Positions 16,236 through 25,826 of a stretch of DNA of 64,000 nucleotides are shown here, piece after piece. The notes under the pieces are model-generated. The model ran no database searches. It was not told the DNA's origin and saw nothing but the letters and a program-made list of their open reading frames with translations. Position 1 is the stretch's first letter; the number at the start of each line of letters is the position of its first letter. The stretch covers positions 1-64,000 of the forward strand of contig NZ_LQGY01000022.1 in assembly GCF_001620055.1 (NCBI RefSeq), in the 5' to 3' direction. A program made the position numbers and the translations under genes. Source of the stretch: Agromyces sp. NDB4Y10 (GTDB taxonomy: Bacteria; Actinomycetota; Actinomycetes; Actinomycetales; Microbacteriaceae).

Positions 16236-16946
16236 ATGACCACGAGCCGTACCGTTCTGGTGACCGGGGGCAACCGCGGCATCGGCTACGCGATCGCCGA
16301 GGAGTTCCTCGCGCAGGGGCACCGGGTCGCCGTGACGGCGCGCTCCGGCGAGGGTCCCGAGGGGGCGCTCACCGTGCGGGCCGACGTCACCGACGCGGAG
16401 TCGATCGACCGCGCGTTCACCGAGATCGAGGCCGCGCTCGGACCCGTCGAGGTCGTCGTCGCCAACGCCGGCATCACCCGCGACACCCTGCTCATGCGCA
16501 TGTGCGAGGAGGAGTTCACGAGTGTCGTCGACACGAACCTCACGGGCGCCTTCCGCGTCGTCAAGCGCGCGTCGAAGGGCATGCTGAAGGCGCGCTTCGG
16601 TCGCATCGTGCTCATCTCGAGCGTCGTGGGGCTGTTCGGCGGTGCCGGGCAGGTGAACTACTCGTCGTCGAAGGCGGGCCTCGTGGGCATGGCGCGCTCG
16701 ATCACGCGCGAGCTCGGCGCGAGGAACATCACCGCCAACGTCGTCGCCCCCGGGTTCATCGAGACCGACATGACGGACGCGCTGCCCGCGGAGCAGCAGG
16801 CCGAGTACATGAAGAGCATCCCCGCCGGCCGGTTCGCCACGCCCGGCGAGGTCGCGAAGGTCGTCGCGTGGCTCGCGGGCGACGACGCCGGCTACATCTC
16901 GGGTGCCGTCATCCCGGTCGACGGCGGCCTCGGCATGGGGCACTGA
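16236..16946 (+). CDS. fabG: 3-oxoacyl-ACP reductase FabG (MabA-like)
   Basis: The 236-residue classical SDR has TGGNRGIGYAIAEEF for NADPH binding, NAGITRD after strand 4, catalytic Ser in LISSVVG, and YSSSKAGLVG (Tyr-x-x-x-Lys). The early reduced segment and VVAPGFIETDMTDAL match FabG/MabA, which reduces 3-oxoacyl-ACP in fatty acid elongation. ATG 16236 lies after a GGAGT. Divergent from the DUF3099 operon; no inhA-like gene follows. Confidence 0.92.
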   Translation: MTTSRTVLVTGGNRGIGYAIAEEFLAQGHRVAVTARSGEGPEGALTVRADVTDAESIDRAFTEIEAALGPVEVVVANAGITRDTLLMRMCEEEFTSVVDTNLTGAFRVVKRASKGMLKARFGRIVLISSVVGLFGGAGQVNYSSSKAGLVGMARSITRELGARNITANVVAPGFIETDMTDALPAEQQAEYMKSIPAGRFATPGEVAKVVAWLAGDDAGYISGAVIPVDGGLGMGH

Positions 16947-16980
16947 CCACCGCCGACACGGGAGCGCGGTCGCGCCGGGA

Positions 16981-17931
16981 TCAGCGGTCGATCCGGTTCG
17001 CCGAGTACTCGGCGCCCTGCGGAGGCGTGCCGAAGCGCGCGTTCGGCAGGTAGAGCGAGTTCGCGTACGACGCGACCGTCGTGGGCACGTCGAACGTCTG
17101 GCTCGTGAGCTGGTCGACGTACGTCCCGCTCCGACCGTCGGCGGCGAGCTCCACCACGCCGACGAGGTTCAGCCGGTTCTGCACCACGTACAGGGTGCGT
17201 CCCTCGACGAGGAGTCCGTCGCCGTTCGTGAGCGGCACGCCGCCGAGGTCGACCGCGGTCGCGACACCGGTGGCGGGATCCACCCGGAAGAGGGTCGAGG
17301 TAGCGGACTGGATGACGAGCAGCGCCTTCCCGTCCGGCGTCACCTCGATGCCGTTCGCGTTGAATCCCGGCTGCAGGACGAAGTCGCCGGTGAGCGGAAG
17401 GGCCTCGACCGCGTCCTGCGGGGGCAGCGCCCCGGCCGGTCCGAGGGGGAGCCGGTAGAGCTGCGCCTGCTGGCTGTCGGTGAACCATGCGGCGTCCCGC
17501 GTGACGATGACATCGTTGACGAACGTCGCGCCGGACCCGAGCCGGTAGCTCGCGAGCAACTCGCCCGTGCGCGTGTCGATGACGCGGGCATCGCCGGCCG
17601 GGCCGCCGGCGACGAACAGGCGGCCGCGCTGGTCGACGTCGAGGCCGACCGACGGCGTGCCGGGACCTTCGGCGATGACGTCGCCGGCGCCGCTGCGCAC
17701 GTCGGCCGCGTAGATGTCGCCGTCGGCCAGCGACCCGAAGTAGGCGGTGCCGCGCGCGTCGATGGCGATCCCCTCGGGCTGGAAGCCGTCGGGGAGTGGA
17801 ATGGCGTCCTGCAGGGCCCCGCGTGGGGCTGCAGGCGCCGGCGCCGCCGTGGCGGCCGGGGCGACCCCGAGGGCGACGAGCGCCAGGGCGGCGAGGGAAG
17901 CGGACGAGACGACGATGGTTCGAGTCTTCAT
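16981..17931 (-). CDS. Secreted beta-propeller protein (SMP-30/superoxide dismutase-like)
   Basis: The 316-residue protein starts with a Sec signal peptide (MKTRTIVVSSASLAALALVA, cleavage near ATAAPA). The mature part repeats propeller strands such as PEGIAIDARGTAYFGSLADG and ANGIEVTPDGKALLVIQS, as in SMP-30/gluconolactonase-like and YncE-like proteins. Catalytic metal residues of gluconolactonases are not obvious, so I make no reaction claim. The ATG at 17931 is 6 nt from TAGCGT on its strand (17943-17938), another leaderless candidate. It converges on fabG with a 34-bp gap and has no clear terminator. Confidence 0.82.
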   Translation of the reverse strand: MKTRTIVVSSASLAALALVALGVAPAATAAPAPAAPRGALQDAIPLPDGFQPEGIAIDARGTAYFGSLADGDIYAADVRSGAGDVIAEGPGTPSVGLDVDQRGRLFVAGGPAGDARVIDTRTGELLASYRLGSGATFVNDVIVTRDAAWFTDSQQAQLYRLPLGPAGALPPQDAVEALPLTGDFVLQPGFNANGIEVTPDGKALLVIQSATSTLFRVDPATGVATAVDLGGVPLTNGDGLLVEGRTLYVVQNRLNLVGVVELAADGRSGTYVDQLTSQTFDVPTTVASYANSLYLPNARFGTPPQGAEYSANRIDR

Positions 17932-18044
17932 GCCCTCACGCTAGGCCGGACGCGATCGCGATCCATGCATTCGGATGGAACTCGCAGACCTCGACCAGCC
18001 GGCAGCCAGACCGTCGACCGAGGAGGACGGCGCTCCCCGAGCCG

Positions 18045-18707
18045 CTACCCGCGGAGCCCGGCGAGCGCGAGCACGCCGCTGAGGTCGACGCGGTCGATCG
18101 CGACATCCGCCTGCGCCCGAACCACGGGCTTGGCGCAGAACGCGACACCGAGCGCCGCGCGATCGAGCATGCGCAGGTCGTTCGCACCGTCGCCCACGGC
18201 GATCGTCCGGGAGATCGGGGTGCCGGATGCCGCCGCCCACTCCTCGAGCGCACGACGCTTCGCCTCGGCGTCGACGACGTCGCCGAGCACGCGCCCGGTG
18301 AGCCGATCGCCGTCCGCCTCGAGCCGGTTCGCACGGCAGAAGTCGAGTCCCAGCCGCTCGGCGAGCGGATCGAGCAGCTCGTGGAACCCGCCGGAGACTA
18401 CGCCGACGCGGCCGCCCGCGGCGTGCACCCCGTCGATGAGCTCCCGGACCCCCGGCGTGGGCGTGAGCCGGTCGCGGGCCGCCAGGACCTCGGCGACGGG
18501 CAACCCCGCGAGCGTCGCGACGCGCTCCCTGAGGCTCGCGGCGAAGTCGAGTTCGCCGCGCATGGCGCGCTCCGTCACGTCGGCGACGTGCTGCAGGCTC
18601 CCGGCCGCCTCGGCGAGCAGCTCGATCGCCTCCTCGCGGATGAGCGTCGAGTCGGCGTCGAGCACGACGAGCAGGCCGCCCTCGCGGCCGGATGGGCCCG
18701 CGGTCAC
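18045..18707 (-). CDS. serB: Phosphoserine phosphatase SerB
   Basis: The 220-residue HAD phosphatase has motif [11 protein letters not shown] (nucleophile Asp, then D-S-T), motif [10 protein letters not shown], and motif [20 protein letters not shown], all with SerB character. It converts phosphoserine to serine, the last step of serine synthesis. No ACT domain precedes it, shorter than the mycobacterial form. GTG 18707 overlaps the glgC stop by GTGA, so serB translation is coupled to the glycogen pathway enzyme. The 113 bp after serB up to the propeller gene hold nothing I can name. Confidence 0.93.
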   Translation of the reverse strand: MTAGPSGREGGLLVVLDADSTLIREEAIELLAEAAGSLQHVADVTERAMRGELDFAASLRERVATLAGLPVAEVLAARDRLTPTPGVRELIDGVHAAGGRVGVVSGGFHELLDPLAERLGLDFCRANRLEADGDRLTGRVLGDVVDAEAKRRALEEWAAASGTPISRTIAVGDGANDLRMLDRAALGVAFCAKPVVRAQADVAIDRVDLSGVLALAGLRG

Positions 18708-19954
18708 GCCGAGGCTCGCACGTGCGAGCCCTTGCCCACCACGGTCACGCCGCTCTCGGTGACGACGAAGCCGCGCGCGAGGTCCTCGGCGCGGTTCAGC
18801 CCGATGTGGGCGCCCTCCTCGACGACGACCTCCTTGTCGAGGATGGCGCGACGCACCGTCGCCCCGGCCTCGATGCGCGCGCGGTCGAACAGGATCGAGT
18901 CGGACACGTTCGCGCCCGAGCCGACGATCGCCCAGGGACCGAGCACGCTCCGCTCGACGTGCGCGCCCGAGATGACCGAACCCAGCGACACGATCGAGTC
19001 GATGACCGTGCCGAGCGAACCGCGGGCGTCGCGCGTGAACTTCGCGGGCGGCGAGTTCACCTGCTGGCTGAAGATCGGCCACTCGCGGTTGTACAGGTTG
19101 AAGATCGGCAGCACCGAGATGAGGTCCTGGTGCGCCTCGAAGAACGAGTCGATCGTTCCCACGTCCCGCCAGTAGTAGCGGTCGCGATCGGTCGAGCCGG
19201 GCACGTCGTTGCGTTTGAGGTCGTAGACGCCCGCGTTTCCCTGGGCCACGAACGCGGGGATGATGTCGCCGCCCATGTCGTGGCTGGAGTCCGTGCGCTC
19301 GCCGTCGCGCAGCACGGCGTCGATCAGGGCGTCGGCGTTGAAGACGTAGTTGCCCATCGAGGCGAGCACCTCGTTCGGCGAATCGGGCAGCCCTTCGGGG
19401 TCGCTCGGCTTCTCGAGGAACTGGTGGATGCGGTCGGGCGCGTTCGGGTCGACCTCGATGACGCCGAACTGGTTGGCGAGTGAGATCGGCTGGCGGATGG
19501 CGGCCACCGTGGCATCCGCTCCGGACTCGATGTGCGCCTCGATCATCTGGCTGAAGTCCATGCGGTAGACGTGGTCGGCGCCGACCACGACGATGATGTC
19601 GGGCTGCTCGTCGTAGATGAGGTTGAGGCTCTGCAGGATCGCGTCGGCCGAGCCGGAGAACCACCGCTTGCCGAGTCGCTGCTGCGCGGGCACCGAGGCG
19701 ACGTACGACCCGAGGAGCCCGTCGAGGTGCCAGGTCTGCGACACGTGCCGGTCGAGGCTGTGCGACTTGTACTGGGTGAGCACCACGATCTGGCGCAGGC
19801 CCGAGTTCACGAGGTTCGACAGCGCGAAGTCGATGAGCCGGTACTGCCCCCCGAACGGCACCGCGGGCTTCGCGCGGTCCTCGGTCAGGGGCATCAGGCG
19901 CTTCCCCTCGCCGCCAGCGAGGACAATGCCGAAGATCTTGCGCGTCGCCACCAT
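18704..19954 (-). CDS. glgC: Glucose-1-phosphate adenylyltransferase GlgC
   Basis: The 416-residue protein has the nucleotide-binding [20 protein letters not shown], the substrate-site strand [46 protein letters not shown], and a C-terminal left-handed beta helix. It makes ADP-glucose for GlgM/GlgE-type alpha-glucan synthesis. The ATG at 19954 has TACGCT (19966-19961) 6 nt upstream and no Shine-Dalgarno, so a leaderless message is likely. It is divergent from glgM. Confidence 0.96.
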   Translation of the reverse strand: MVATRKIFGIVLAGGEGKRLMPLTEDRAKPAVPFGGQYRLIDFALSNLVNSGLRQIVVLTQYKSHSLDRHVSQTWHLDGLLGSYVASVPAQQRLGKRWFSGSADAILQSLNLIYDEQPDIIVVVGADHVYRMDFSQMIEAHIESGADATVAAIRQPISLANQFGVIEVDPNAPDRIHQFLEKPSDPEGLPDSPNEVLASMGNYVFNADALIDAVLRDGERTDSSHDMGGDIIPAFVAQGNAGVYDLKRNDVPGSTDRDRYYWRDVGTIDSFFEAHQDLISVLPIFNLYNREWPIFSQQVNSPPAKFTRDARGSLGTVIDSIVSLGSVISGAHVERSVLGPWAIVGSGANVSDSILFDRARIEAGATVRRAILDKEVVVEEGAHIGLNRAEDLARGFVVTESGVTVVGKGSHVRASA

Positions 19955-20032
19955 GTGCCCAGCGTAGTCAGACGGATGCCGCATGGCACAGGAGGTTGAC
20001 GGCGCGTGACCGCGACGGGCTAACGTTGCCGC

Positions 20033-21223
20033 ATGCGCGTCGACCTGCTCACCCGCGAGTACCCGCCCGAGATCTACGGAGGGGCCGGGGTGCACGTCGC
20101 CGAACTGGTCCGAGCGCTCCGCCGCGACGTCGACGTGCGGGTCCGCGCGTTCGGCGCGCCCCGCGACGAGGAGGGCACGACCGGCTACGGCACGCCCGCC
20201 GAGTTCGCCGACGTCAACGCGGCGCTGTCGACGATGGGCGTCGACCTGCTGATGGCCGCGGATGCCGCGGGCGCCGACCTGGTCCACTCGCACACGTGGT
20301 ACGCCAACTTCGCCGGCTTCGTCGCCAAGAAGCTGCACGGGATCCCGCACGTGGTCACGGCGCACAGCCTCGAGCCGCTCCGGCCGTGGAAGGCGGAGCA
20401 GCTCGGCGGGGGCTACCGCGTCTCGAGCTGGGTCGAGCGCGCCGCCTTCGAGGACGCCGACGCGGTGGTCGCGGTGAGCGACGGCATGCGACGCGACATC
20501 CTGCGGTCGTACCCCTCGATCGACCCCGCTCGCGTGTCGGTCGTCTACAACGGCATCGACCTCGAGGACTGGCGTCCGAACCACGACCCCGACCTGGTGC
20601 GCTCGCTGGGGGTCGACCCCGACCTGCCGTCGATCGTGTTCGTCGGGCGCATCACTCGGCAGAAGGGCCTGCCGTACCTGCTGCGCGCGGCGCGCTCGCT
20701 ACCGGACGACGTGCAGCTCGTGCTGTGCGCGGGCGCCCCCGACACGCCCGAGATCATGGCCGAGGTCTCCGGGCTCGTCGCCGAGCTCGCCGAGACCCGC
20801 CGGGGCGTCGTGTGGATCGACCGGCACCTCCCGCGCAACGAGCTCACGGCGCTGCTCACCTCGGCCACCTGCTTCGTGTGCCCGTCGGTGTACGAGCCGC
20901 TCGGCATCGTGAACCTCGAGGCGATGGCGTGCGGCGCGGCGGTCGTCGGCACGGCCACGGGCGGCATCCCCGAGGTGGTCGAGGACGGGGTGACCGGCGT
21001 GCTCGTGCCGATCGAGCAGTCGGACGACGGGACGGGCACGCCGCTCGATCCGGAGCGGTTCGTGGCCGACCTCGCGGAGGCCCTCACGCGCGTCGTGAGC
21101 AACCCGGAGCGCGCCCGCGAGATGGGTGCCGCGGGGCGGCTCCGGGCCGAGCGGCACTTCGCCTGGGCCGCGATCGCCGACGAGACGCGCGCGCTCTACG
21201 CGCGGGTCCTCGCCGGGCGCTGA
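20033..21223 (+). CDS. glgM: GT4 glycosyltransferase, alpha-maltose-1-phosphate synthase / glycogen synthase type
   Basis: The 396-residue GT-B enzyme starts [20 protein letters not shown], has [12 protein letters not shown], the phosphate-binding [17 protein letters not shown] and the retaining GT4 motif [18 protein letters not shown]. Length and divergence from glgC match mycobacterial Rv1212c (GlgM), which makes maltose 1-phosphate from ADP-glucose and glucose 1-phosphate; direct glycogen synthase activity is the alternative. The ATG at 20033 is 6 nt after TAACGT (20021-20026), so leaderless. Confidence 0.9.
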   Translation: MRVDLLTREYPPEIYGGAGVHVAELVRALRRDVDVRVRAFGAPRDEEGTTGYGTPAEFADVNAALSTMGVDLLMAADAAGADLVHSHTWYANFAGFVAKKLHGIPHVVTAHSLEPLRPWKAEQLGGGYRVSSWVERAAFEDADAVVAVSDGMRRDILRSYPSIDPARVSVVYNGIDLEDWRPNHDPDLVRSLGVDPDLPSIVFVGRITRQKGLPYLLRAARSLPDDVQLVLCAGAPDTPEIMAEVSGLVAELAETRRGVVWIDRHLPRNELTALLTSATCFVCPSVYEPLGIVNLEAMACGAAVVGTATGGIPEVVEDGVTGVLVPIEQSDDGTGTPLDPERFVADLAEALTRVVSNPERAREMGAAGRLRAERHFAWAAIADETRALYARVLAGR

Positions 21224-21275
21224 GCCCTCCGCGGATGCGCGGGACGGGTCCGACCGTCCCACTAGCATGGTCAGC

Positions 21276-22064
21276 ATGGCGTCTACGGTTCTGCAGTTCC
21301 AGCACGTGTCGGTGGTCCGCGACGGGAACGCGATCCTCGACGACATCGACTGGAACGTCGCCTCCGACGAGCGCTGGGTGATCCTCGGTCCGAACGGTGC
21401 CGGCAAGACCACGCTGCTGCAGATCGCCGCCGCCGCCATGCACCCGACCAAGGGGTCCGTCGAGGTCCTCGGCGAGCCGCTCGGCAAGACCGACGTCTTC
21501 GAGCTCCGTCCGATGATCGGGTTCGCCTCCACCGCGATGGCGCGCCGGATCCCGAAGAACGAGACCGTCATCGACTCGGTCCTCACCGCCGCGTACTCGG
21601 TCACGGGCCGGTGGAACGAGGAGTACGAGACGATCGACGACCGCCGCGCCCAGCGGGTGCTCAAGGAATGGCAGCTCGAGGGCTTCGCCGACCGACGCTT
21701 CGGCAGCCTCTCCGACGGCGAGCAGAAGCGCGTGCAGATCGCCCGCTCGGTCATGACCGACCCCGAGCTGCTGCTGCTCGACGAGCCCGCGGCGTCGCTC
21801 GACCTGGGTGCGCGCGAGGAGCTCGTCGAGCTGCTCGGCGGCTACGCGTCGTCGGCCTCGTCGCCGGCGATCGTCATGGTGACCCACCACGTCGAGGAGA
21901 TCCCGCAGGGCTTCACGCACGCCATGCTGCTCGCCGACGGCACGATCCGGTCCGCCGGGCCGATCGGCGAGGCGCTGACGTCCGAGACGCTCACCGAGAC
22001 GTTCGGACTTCCGATCGAGCTCACCGAGCGCGACGGGCGCTACGCGGCGCGCGCCGCCCGCTGA
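21276..22064 (+). CDS. ABC transporter ATP-binding protein without adjacent permease
   Basis: The 262-residue ATPase has Walker A LGPNGAGKTT, the signature region LSDGEQKRVQIARSV, Walker B LLLLDEPAASLD and the switch VMVTHH. It resembles the soluble ModF/YlmA-like ATPases. No permease or binding protein lies nearby, so it may serve a permease encoded elsewhere or act without one. Start chosen at ATG 21276; TAGCAT (21263-21268) lies 7 nt before it, and an earlier in-frame ATG (21267) sits inside that hexamer. Confidence 0.88.
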   Translation: MASTVLQFQHVSVVRDGNAILDDIDWNVASDERWVILGPNGAGKTTLLQIAAAAMHPTKGSVEVLGEPLGKTDVFELRPMIGFASTAMARRIPKNETVIDSVLTAAYSVTGRWNEEYETIDDRRAQRVLKEWQLEGFADRRFGSLSDGEQKRVQIARSVMTDPELLLLDEPAASLDLGAREELVELLGGYASSASSPAIVMVTHHVEEIPQGFTHAMLLADGTIRSAGPIGEALTSETLTETFGLPIELTERDGRYAARAAR

Positions 22065-22087
22065 CGCGCCATCCGCTCACCCTCTGC

Positions 22088-22174
22088 TAGACTTGTGTGC
22101 TGGCCCGACGGCCGACATGCTTTCCCTGCCCGAAGGCGGGGCGAATCCGAATCCGAATCAACAAGGAAGTCTCC
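22088..22174 (+). promoter_or_regulatory. Promoter and leader of rpmE2
   Basis: TAGACT (22088-22093) would start transcription near 22100, giving a leader of about 75 nt. The leader holds a GAATCC hexamer twice and a third partial copy in tandem (22143-22159) and an AAGGAAG ribosome site before ATG 22175. A ribosomal protein or zinc-linked control might act here; I see no Zur-like palindrome. Confidence 0.45.
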
Positions 22175-22423
22175 ATGAAGACCGACATCCACCCCGCCTA
22201 CAACGCCGTCGTCTTCCGCGACCTCGCCTCGGGCGAGACGTTCCTCACGCGCTCGACGGTGACCAGCGACAAGACGATCGAGCTCGACGGCCAGACCTAC
22301 CCGGTCATCGACGTCGAGATCTCGTCGGCCTCGCACCCGTTCTACACGGGCAAGCAGCGCATCATGGACTCGGCCGGTCGCGTCGAGAAGTTCAACCAGC
22401 GCTTCAAGAACTTCGGCAAGTAA
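22175..22423 (+). CDS. rpmE2: 50S ribosomal protein L31 type B
   Basis: The 82-residue protein starts [20 protein letters not shown] and contains [20 protein letters not shown], the L31 signature. It lacks the four zinc-binding cysteines of type A, so it is the C-minus, zinc-independent form, in many bacteria made when zinc is scarce. AAGGAAG lies 8-9 nt before the ATG. A clear terminator follows. Confidence 0.97.
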   Translation: MKTDIHPAYNAVVFRDLASGETFLTRSTVTSDKTIELDGQTYPVIDVEISSASHPFYTGKQRIMDSAGRVEKFNQRFKNFGK

Positions 22424-22438
22424 GAACCTGCCGCACTC

Positions 22439-22467
22439 GAAGGCCCCGTCGCATCGACGGGGCCTTC
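22439..22467 (+). terminator. Terminator after rpmE2
   Basis: GAAGGCCCCGTC (22439-22450) and its complement (22456-22467) make a perfect 12-bp stem with loop GCATC, 15 nt after the stop. It lies between the convergent rpmE2 and the gene ending at 22505. Confidence 0.88.
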
Positions 22468-22504
22468 GTCGTGCCCGTGCCGCCGCAGCGGACGCGCCCG
22501 CCGA

Positions 22505-22996
22505 TCACGCCCCGTGGGCGGCGGTGACGCGGAGGTAGCGAGCCGCCTCGTCGATCGCGGCGAGCTGCGCCTCGTGCGGGGTGAGCCGCCCCGCGTCGAG
22601 CTCGTCGCCGATCTCGACGAAGCGGCGCGCCTCGCCGGGGTCGGCGTCGCCGACGACGCCGCGCGCCCAGTCGACGAGCTCGCGCACCGAGATGCGGTCG
22701 CGGAGCAGCAGTGCCGCGAGTGCGCGCATCGCCATCGGACGGGTTCCGGGGTCGGGGTCGGGCACCGGGATGCCGAGTTCGCCCAGCGCGCGTTCCAGGG
22801 CGGCACGCAGTTCCCACGCCTCATCGGAGTCCGACAGGCCGGCGAGTTCGTGGAGCGCGGGAGCGTCGAGTCCCGCGACGACCGCCTCGACGGCGGCGTC
22901 GATGAGGAACGACGGAGGGCTGTCGCCCACGAGCCACAGGGCGCTCGCCTCCGTGAACGCGTCAACTGCCGGTCGGTCCTCGAGCGGGCTCGTCAT
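22505..22996 (-). CDS. Hypothetical acidic helical protein (163 aa)
   Basis: The protein is acidic, Ala-rich and predicted helical (ASALWLVGDSPPSFLIDAAV, MRALAALLLRDRISVRELVD, GRLTPHEAQLAAIDEAARYL). It has no membrane segment or catalytic motif I can name. It converges on rpmE2 and stands 82 bp after the exonuclease gene on the same strand. Function unknown. Confidence 0.65.
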   Translation of the reverse strand: MTSPLEDRPAVDAFTEASALWLVGDSPPSFLIDAAVEAVVAGLDAPALHELAGLSDSDEAWELRAALERALGELGIPVPDPDPGTRPMAMRALAALLLRDRISVRELVDWARGVVGDADPGEARRFVEIGDELDAGRLTPHEAQLAAIDEAARYLRVTAAHGA

Positions 22997-23078
22997 GGGT
23001 CCAGCGTCGCAGACGAACGCGATCCGCGCGACGGCCGTTCGTCCCGTCCGGCGAGGTGGAGCGCGGCCGTGCCGCGGC

Positions 23079-23780
23079 TCAGCGCAGCGGCCACGCCCCC
23101 GACGTCGTGAACTCCGGCTCGCCGTTCGCCCGCCGCCACTGCTGATAGCTCTCGGCCTGCTCCCGGCACCAGTCGACCTGGCGTGCGTGCAGTTCGGCGA
23201 CCGCGATCGCGGCGAGCTCGGGGAACGCCCGGGCGATCGCCTGCGCCACCCGCCCCGCGGCGATCGCGTCGGCGCCGGCGTCGTGCGCCGCGGTCAGCTC
23301 GACGCCGTAGTGCTCGCACGCGGCGGTGAGCGTTCGCTTGCCCCTGCGGAAGCGGTCGACGGCCTTGTCGATGACGAGGGGGTCGACCACGTGCGCCGGC
23401 CCGCAGAACGCCTCGTGTCCGTACCGCTCGGCCTCGCGGTGCAGGACCGAGAGGTCGTAGGCGGCGTTGTACGCCACGATCGGCAGGCCCCGCGCCGCGG
23501 CATCCGTCAGCGCCTCGATGATCTCGGCCACGCCCTGCACGGCCGGCACCCCCTCGAGCCGTGCGCGCTCGGTCGTCACCCCGTGGATGAGCGTGGCCGC
23601 GGTCGGGATCTCGACGCCGGGATCGACGATCCACTGCCGCTGCTCGAGCACCTCGCCCGAGGGGCCGATCACGCCCACGTGGGCGGTGACGATGCGGCAG
23701 GTGTCGATGTCGATGCCGGTCGTCTCGAGGTCGAAGACCGCGAGGGTGTCGGCCCAGGATGCGGCGGGGGAGTGCTCCAT
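23079..23780 (-). CDS. DEDDh 3'-5' exonuclease (DNA polymerase III epsilon-like)
   Basis: The 233-residue protein shows exonuclease motif I LAVFDLETTGID (Asp, Glu), motif II in VAYNAAYDLSVL, and motif III HDAGADAIAAGRVA (His-x4-Asp). It degrades single strands or proofreads; members also trim RNA (oligoribonuclease-like). The C-terminal extension (ELHARQVDWCREQAESYQQW) is shared by actinobacterial standalone exonucleases. ATG 23780 lies 7 nt after TACCGT on its strand (23793-23788). It is divergent from the hydrolase gene, with opposing -10 boxes about 35 bp apart. Confidence 0.9.
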   Translation of the reverse strand: MEHSPAASWADTLAVFDLETTGIDIDTCRIVTAHVGVIGPSGEVLEQRQWIVDPGVEIPTAATLIHGVTTERARLEGVPAVQGVAEIIEALTDAAARGLPIVAYNAAYDLSVLHREAERYGHEAFCGPAHVVDPLVIDKAVDRFRRGKRTLTAACEHYGVELTAAHDAGADAIAAGRVAQAIARAFPELAAIAVAELHARQVDWCREQAESYQQWRRANGEPEFTTSGAWPLR

Positions 23781-23841
23781 GCCCGTCACGGTATCCACGC
23801 CCTCCGACAGCGCTCGGCAGCCGCGCCGTAGGATGGCCGGG

Positions 23842-24753
23842 ATGATCGCCTCTCCGTACGCCGACGACCTCGCGCGCATCCCGGTCCGCGAACACCGTGC
23901 CCTCGTCGCGGGCAGCGACACCGCGTGGTGGGAGTACGGCGACCGCGACGCCCCCGCCATCGTGATGGTGCACGGCTTCCGCGGCGACCACCACGGGCTC
24001 GAGCCCATCGTCGCGAAGCTGCCCGGCTACCGCGTGATCGTGCCCGACCTGCCCGGCTTCGGGGCGTCGTCGACGTTCGCCGGCGCCGAGCACGACATCG
24101 ACGGCTACGCGGCCTGGCTCACGGCGTTCGTCGCCGCGTCCGGCGCGACGGATGCCGCCGCCCGAGCCGCCGGCGGCTACACGCTGCTCGGCCACTCCTT
24201 CGGCTCGATCATCGTCTCGGCGGCGGTCGCCGGGGGCCTCGAGCCCGACCGGCTCGTGCTGGTGAACCCGATCGGCGCGCCCGCGCTCGACGGACCCCGC
24301 GCGATCATGACCCGTCTCGCGATCGGGTACTACCGCGCCGCCGCCGCGCTCCCCGAGAGGCTCGGCTTCGCGCTGCTGCGCAACCGGGCGATCGTCCGCG
24401 TCATGAGCGTCACCATGGCCAAGACCGAGGAACCCGCCCTCCGCCGGTTCATCCACGACCAGCACGACCGCTACTTCTCCGCGTTCAGCGACCGCGACGC
24501 GGTGCTCGCCGCGTTCCGCGCGTCGGTGAGCCACGACGTGCGCGAGTACGCGCCCGCCATTCAGGTGCCGGTCCTCCTCGTGGTGGCCGAGAAGGACGAC
24601 ATCACCCCGCTCGCCGCCCAGCACCGCCTCGCGCCGCTGTTCGCCGACGGCACCATCGCGGTCATCGACGGGGTCGGCCACCTCATCCACTACGAGACGC
24701 CCGCCGAGGCGGCCGGGCACATCCGCGTGTTCATCGAGGGGGAGCGCGCGTGA
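23842..24753 (+). CDS. Alpha/beta hydrolase
   Basis: The 303-residue protein has oxyanion HGFRG, nucleophile elbow LLGHSFGSI, an acid in VVAEKDDITP and the His in GVGHLIHYETPAE. The family includes epoxide hydrolases, haloalkane dehalogenases and esterases; none is singled out. ATG 23842 is 7 nt after TAGGAT (23829-23834). Its stop overlaps the next gene's GTG by GTGA, so the glycosyltransferase is made by coupled translation and the two may modify one lipid or wall precursor. Confidence 0.88.
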   Translation: MIASPYADDLARIPVREHRALVAGSDTAWWEYGDRDAPAIVMVHGFRGDHHGLEPIVAKLPGYRVIVPDLPGFGASSTFAGAEHDIDGYAAWLTAFVAASGATDAAARAAGGYTLLGHSFGSIIVSAAVAGGLEPDRLVLVNPIGAPALDGPRAIMTRLAIGYYRAAAALPERLGFALLRNRAIVRVMSVTMAKTEEPALRRFIHDQHDRYFSAFSDRDAVLAAFRASVSHDVREYAPAIQVPVLLVVAEKDDITPLAAQHRLAPLFADGTIAVIDGVGHLIHYETPAEAAGHIRVFIEGERA

Positions 24754-25826
24754 GGCTCGTCGTCGACTGCCGCTACGTGCGCGTCGGGCACCACGACGGC
24801 ATCAGCCGGTTCACCGCCGGCCTCGTGGGCGAGCTCGCGGAGCGGCATCCGCTCACGATGCTGATCAGCGACCACCGCCAGCTCGAGAAGCTCCCGGCGC
24901 TGCCGTGGGAACTCGTCAGCAGCCCGACGAGCGTGCGCGAGCCGTGGGTCGCCCGGCAGGTGCGCAAGCTGCGGCCCGACGTCGTCTTCTCGCCCATGCA
25001 GACCATGGGCTCGTGGGGCCGCGACTACGCGCTCGTCCTGACGCTGCACGACCTCATCTACTACGAGAACCGCACCCCGCCGCGCGACCTGCCGGCGTTC
25101 GTCCGCGGCCTGTGGCGCCTCTACCACCTGGCGTGGTGGCCGCAGCGGATGCTGCTGAACCGGGCCGACGCGATCGTGACCGTCTCCGACACCACCGCGG
25201 GCCTCATCCGCTCGCACCGACTCACGCGACGCCCGGTCACCGTCGTGCCGAACGCCGCCGACGAGCTCGGCACACCCCACCTGCCGCGCAGCCGGCCCGA
25301 GCGGCCACGGCTCGTGTACATGGGATCGTTCATGCCGTACAAGGGCGTCGACACGCTGGTACGCGCGGCCGCCCAGCTGCCCGACCACGAACTGCACCTC
25401 ATGAGCCGGGTCCGCCCCGAGGAGCGCCGCCGGCTCGAGCAGCTCGCACCGCAGGCCCGGCTGGTCTTCCACGACGGAGCGACCGACGCCGAGTACGCCG
25501 ACGTGCTCGCGGGCGCCACGGCGCTCGTCACCGCGTCCAAGGCCGAGGGCTTCGGGATCCCGCTCGTGGAGGCCATGCGACTCGGCACCCCCGTGGTCGT
25601 GAGCGACATCCCGATCTTCCGCGAGATCGGCGGTGACGCCGCCCTGTTCTTCCCCGTCGACGACCCCGCCGCGCTCGCCCAGGCGATCGGCGCGCTCGAG
25701 CGGCCGGGGGAGTGGGAACGCCGCGCCGCGGCATCCGTCGACGCCGCGGCCCGATTCACGTGGGCGGCATCGGCCGATCGCCTGCTCGACCTGCTACGCG
25801 AGGTCGCCGCGCGCCGCGCCCGCTAG
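24750..25826 (+). CDS. Glycosyltransferase family 4 protein
   Basis: The 358-residue GT-B enzyme begins VRLVVDCRYVRVGHHDGISR, carries VYMGSFMPYKGVDTLV and the C-terminal retaining motif SKAEGFGIPLVEAMRLGTPV. The acceptor is unknown; mannosyl or glucosyl transfer to a lipid or polysaccharide is typical. GTG 24750 overlaps the hydrolase stop. Its TAG stop shares CTAG with the converging histidine phosphatase gene, leaving no room for a terminator. Confidence 0.9.
   Translation: MRLVVDCRYVRVGHHDGISRFTAGLVGELAERHPLTMLISDHRQLEKLPALPWELVSSPTSVREPWVARQVRKLRPDVVFSPMQTMGSWGRDYALVLTLHDLIYYENRTPPRDLPAFVRGLWRLYHLAWWPQRMLLNRADAIVTVSDTTAGLIRSHRLTRRPVTVVPNAADELGTPHLPRSRPERPRLVYMGSFMPYKGVDTLVRAAAQLPDHELHLMSRVRPEERRRLEQLAPQARLVFHDGATDAEYADVLAGATALVTASKAEGFGIPLVEAMRLGTPVVVSDIPIFREIGGDAALFFPVDDPAALAQAIGALERPGEWERRAAASVDAAARFTWAASADRLLDLLREVAARRAR

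Noticed and set aside
22439-22467. Hairpin after rpmE2 considered as a riboswitch
   Set aside because: Single perfect stem downstream of the stop codon between convergent genes; a terminator explains it.
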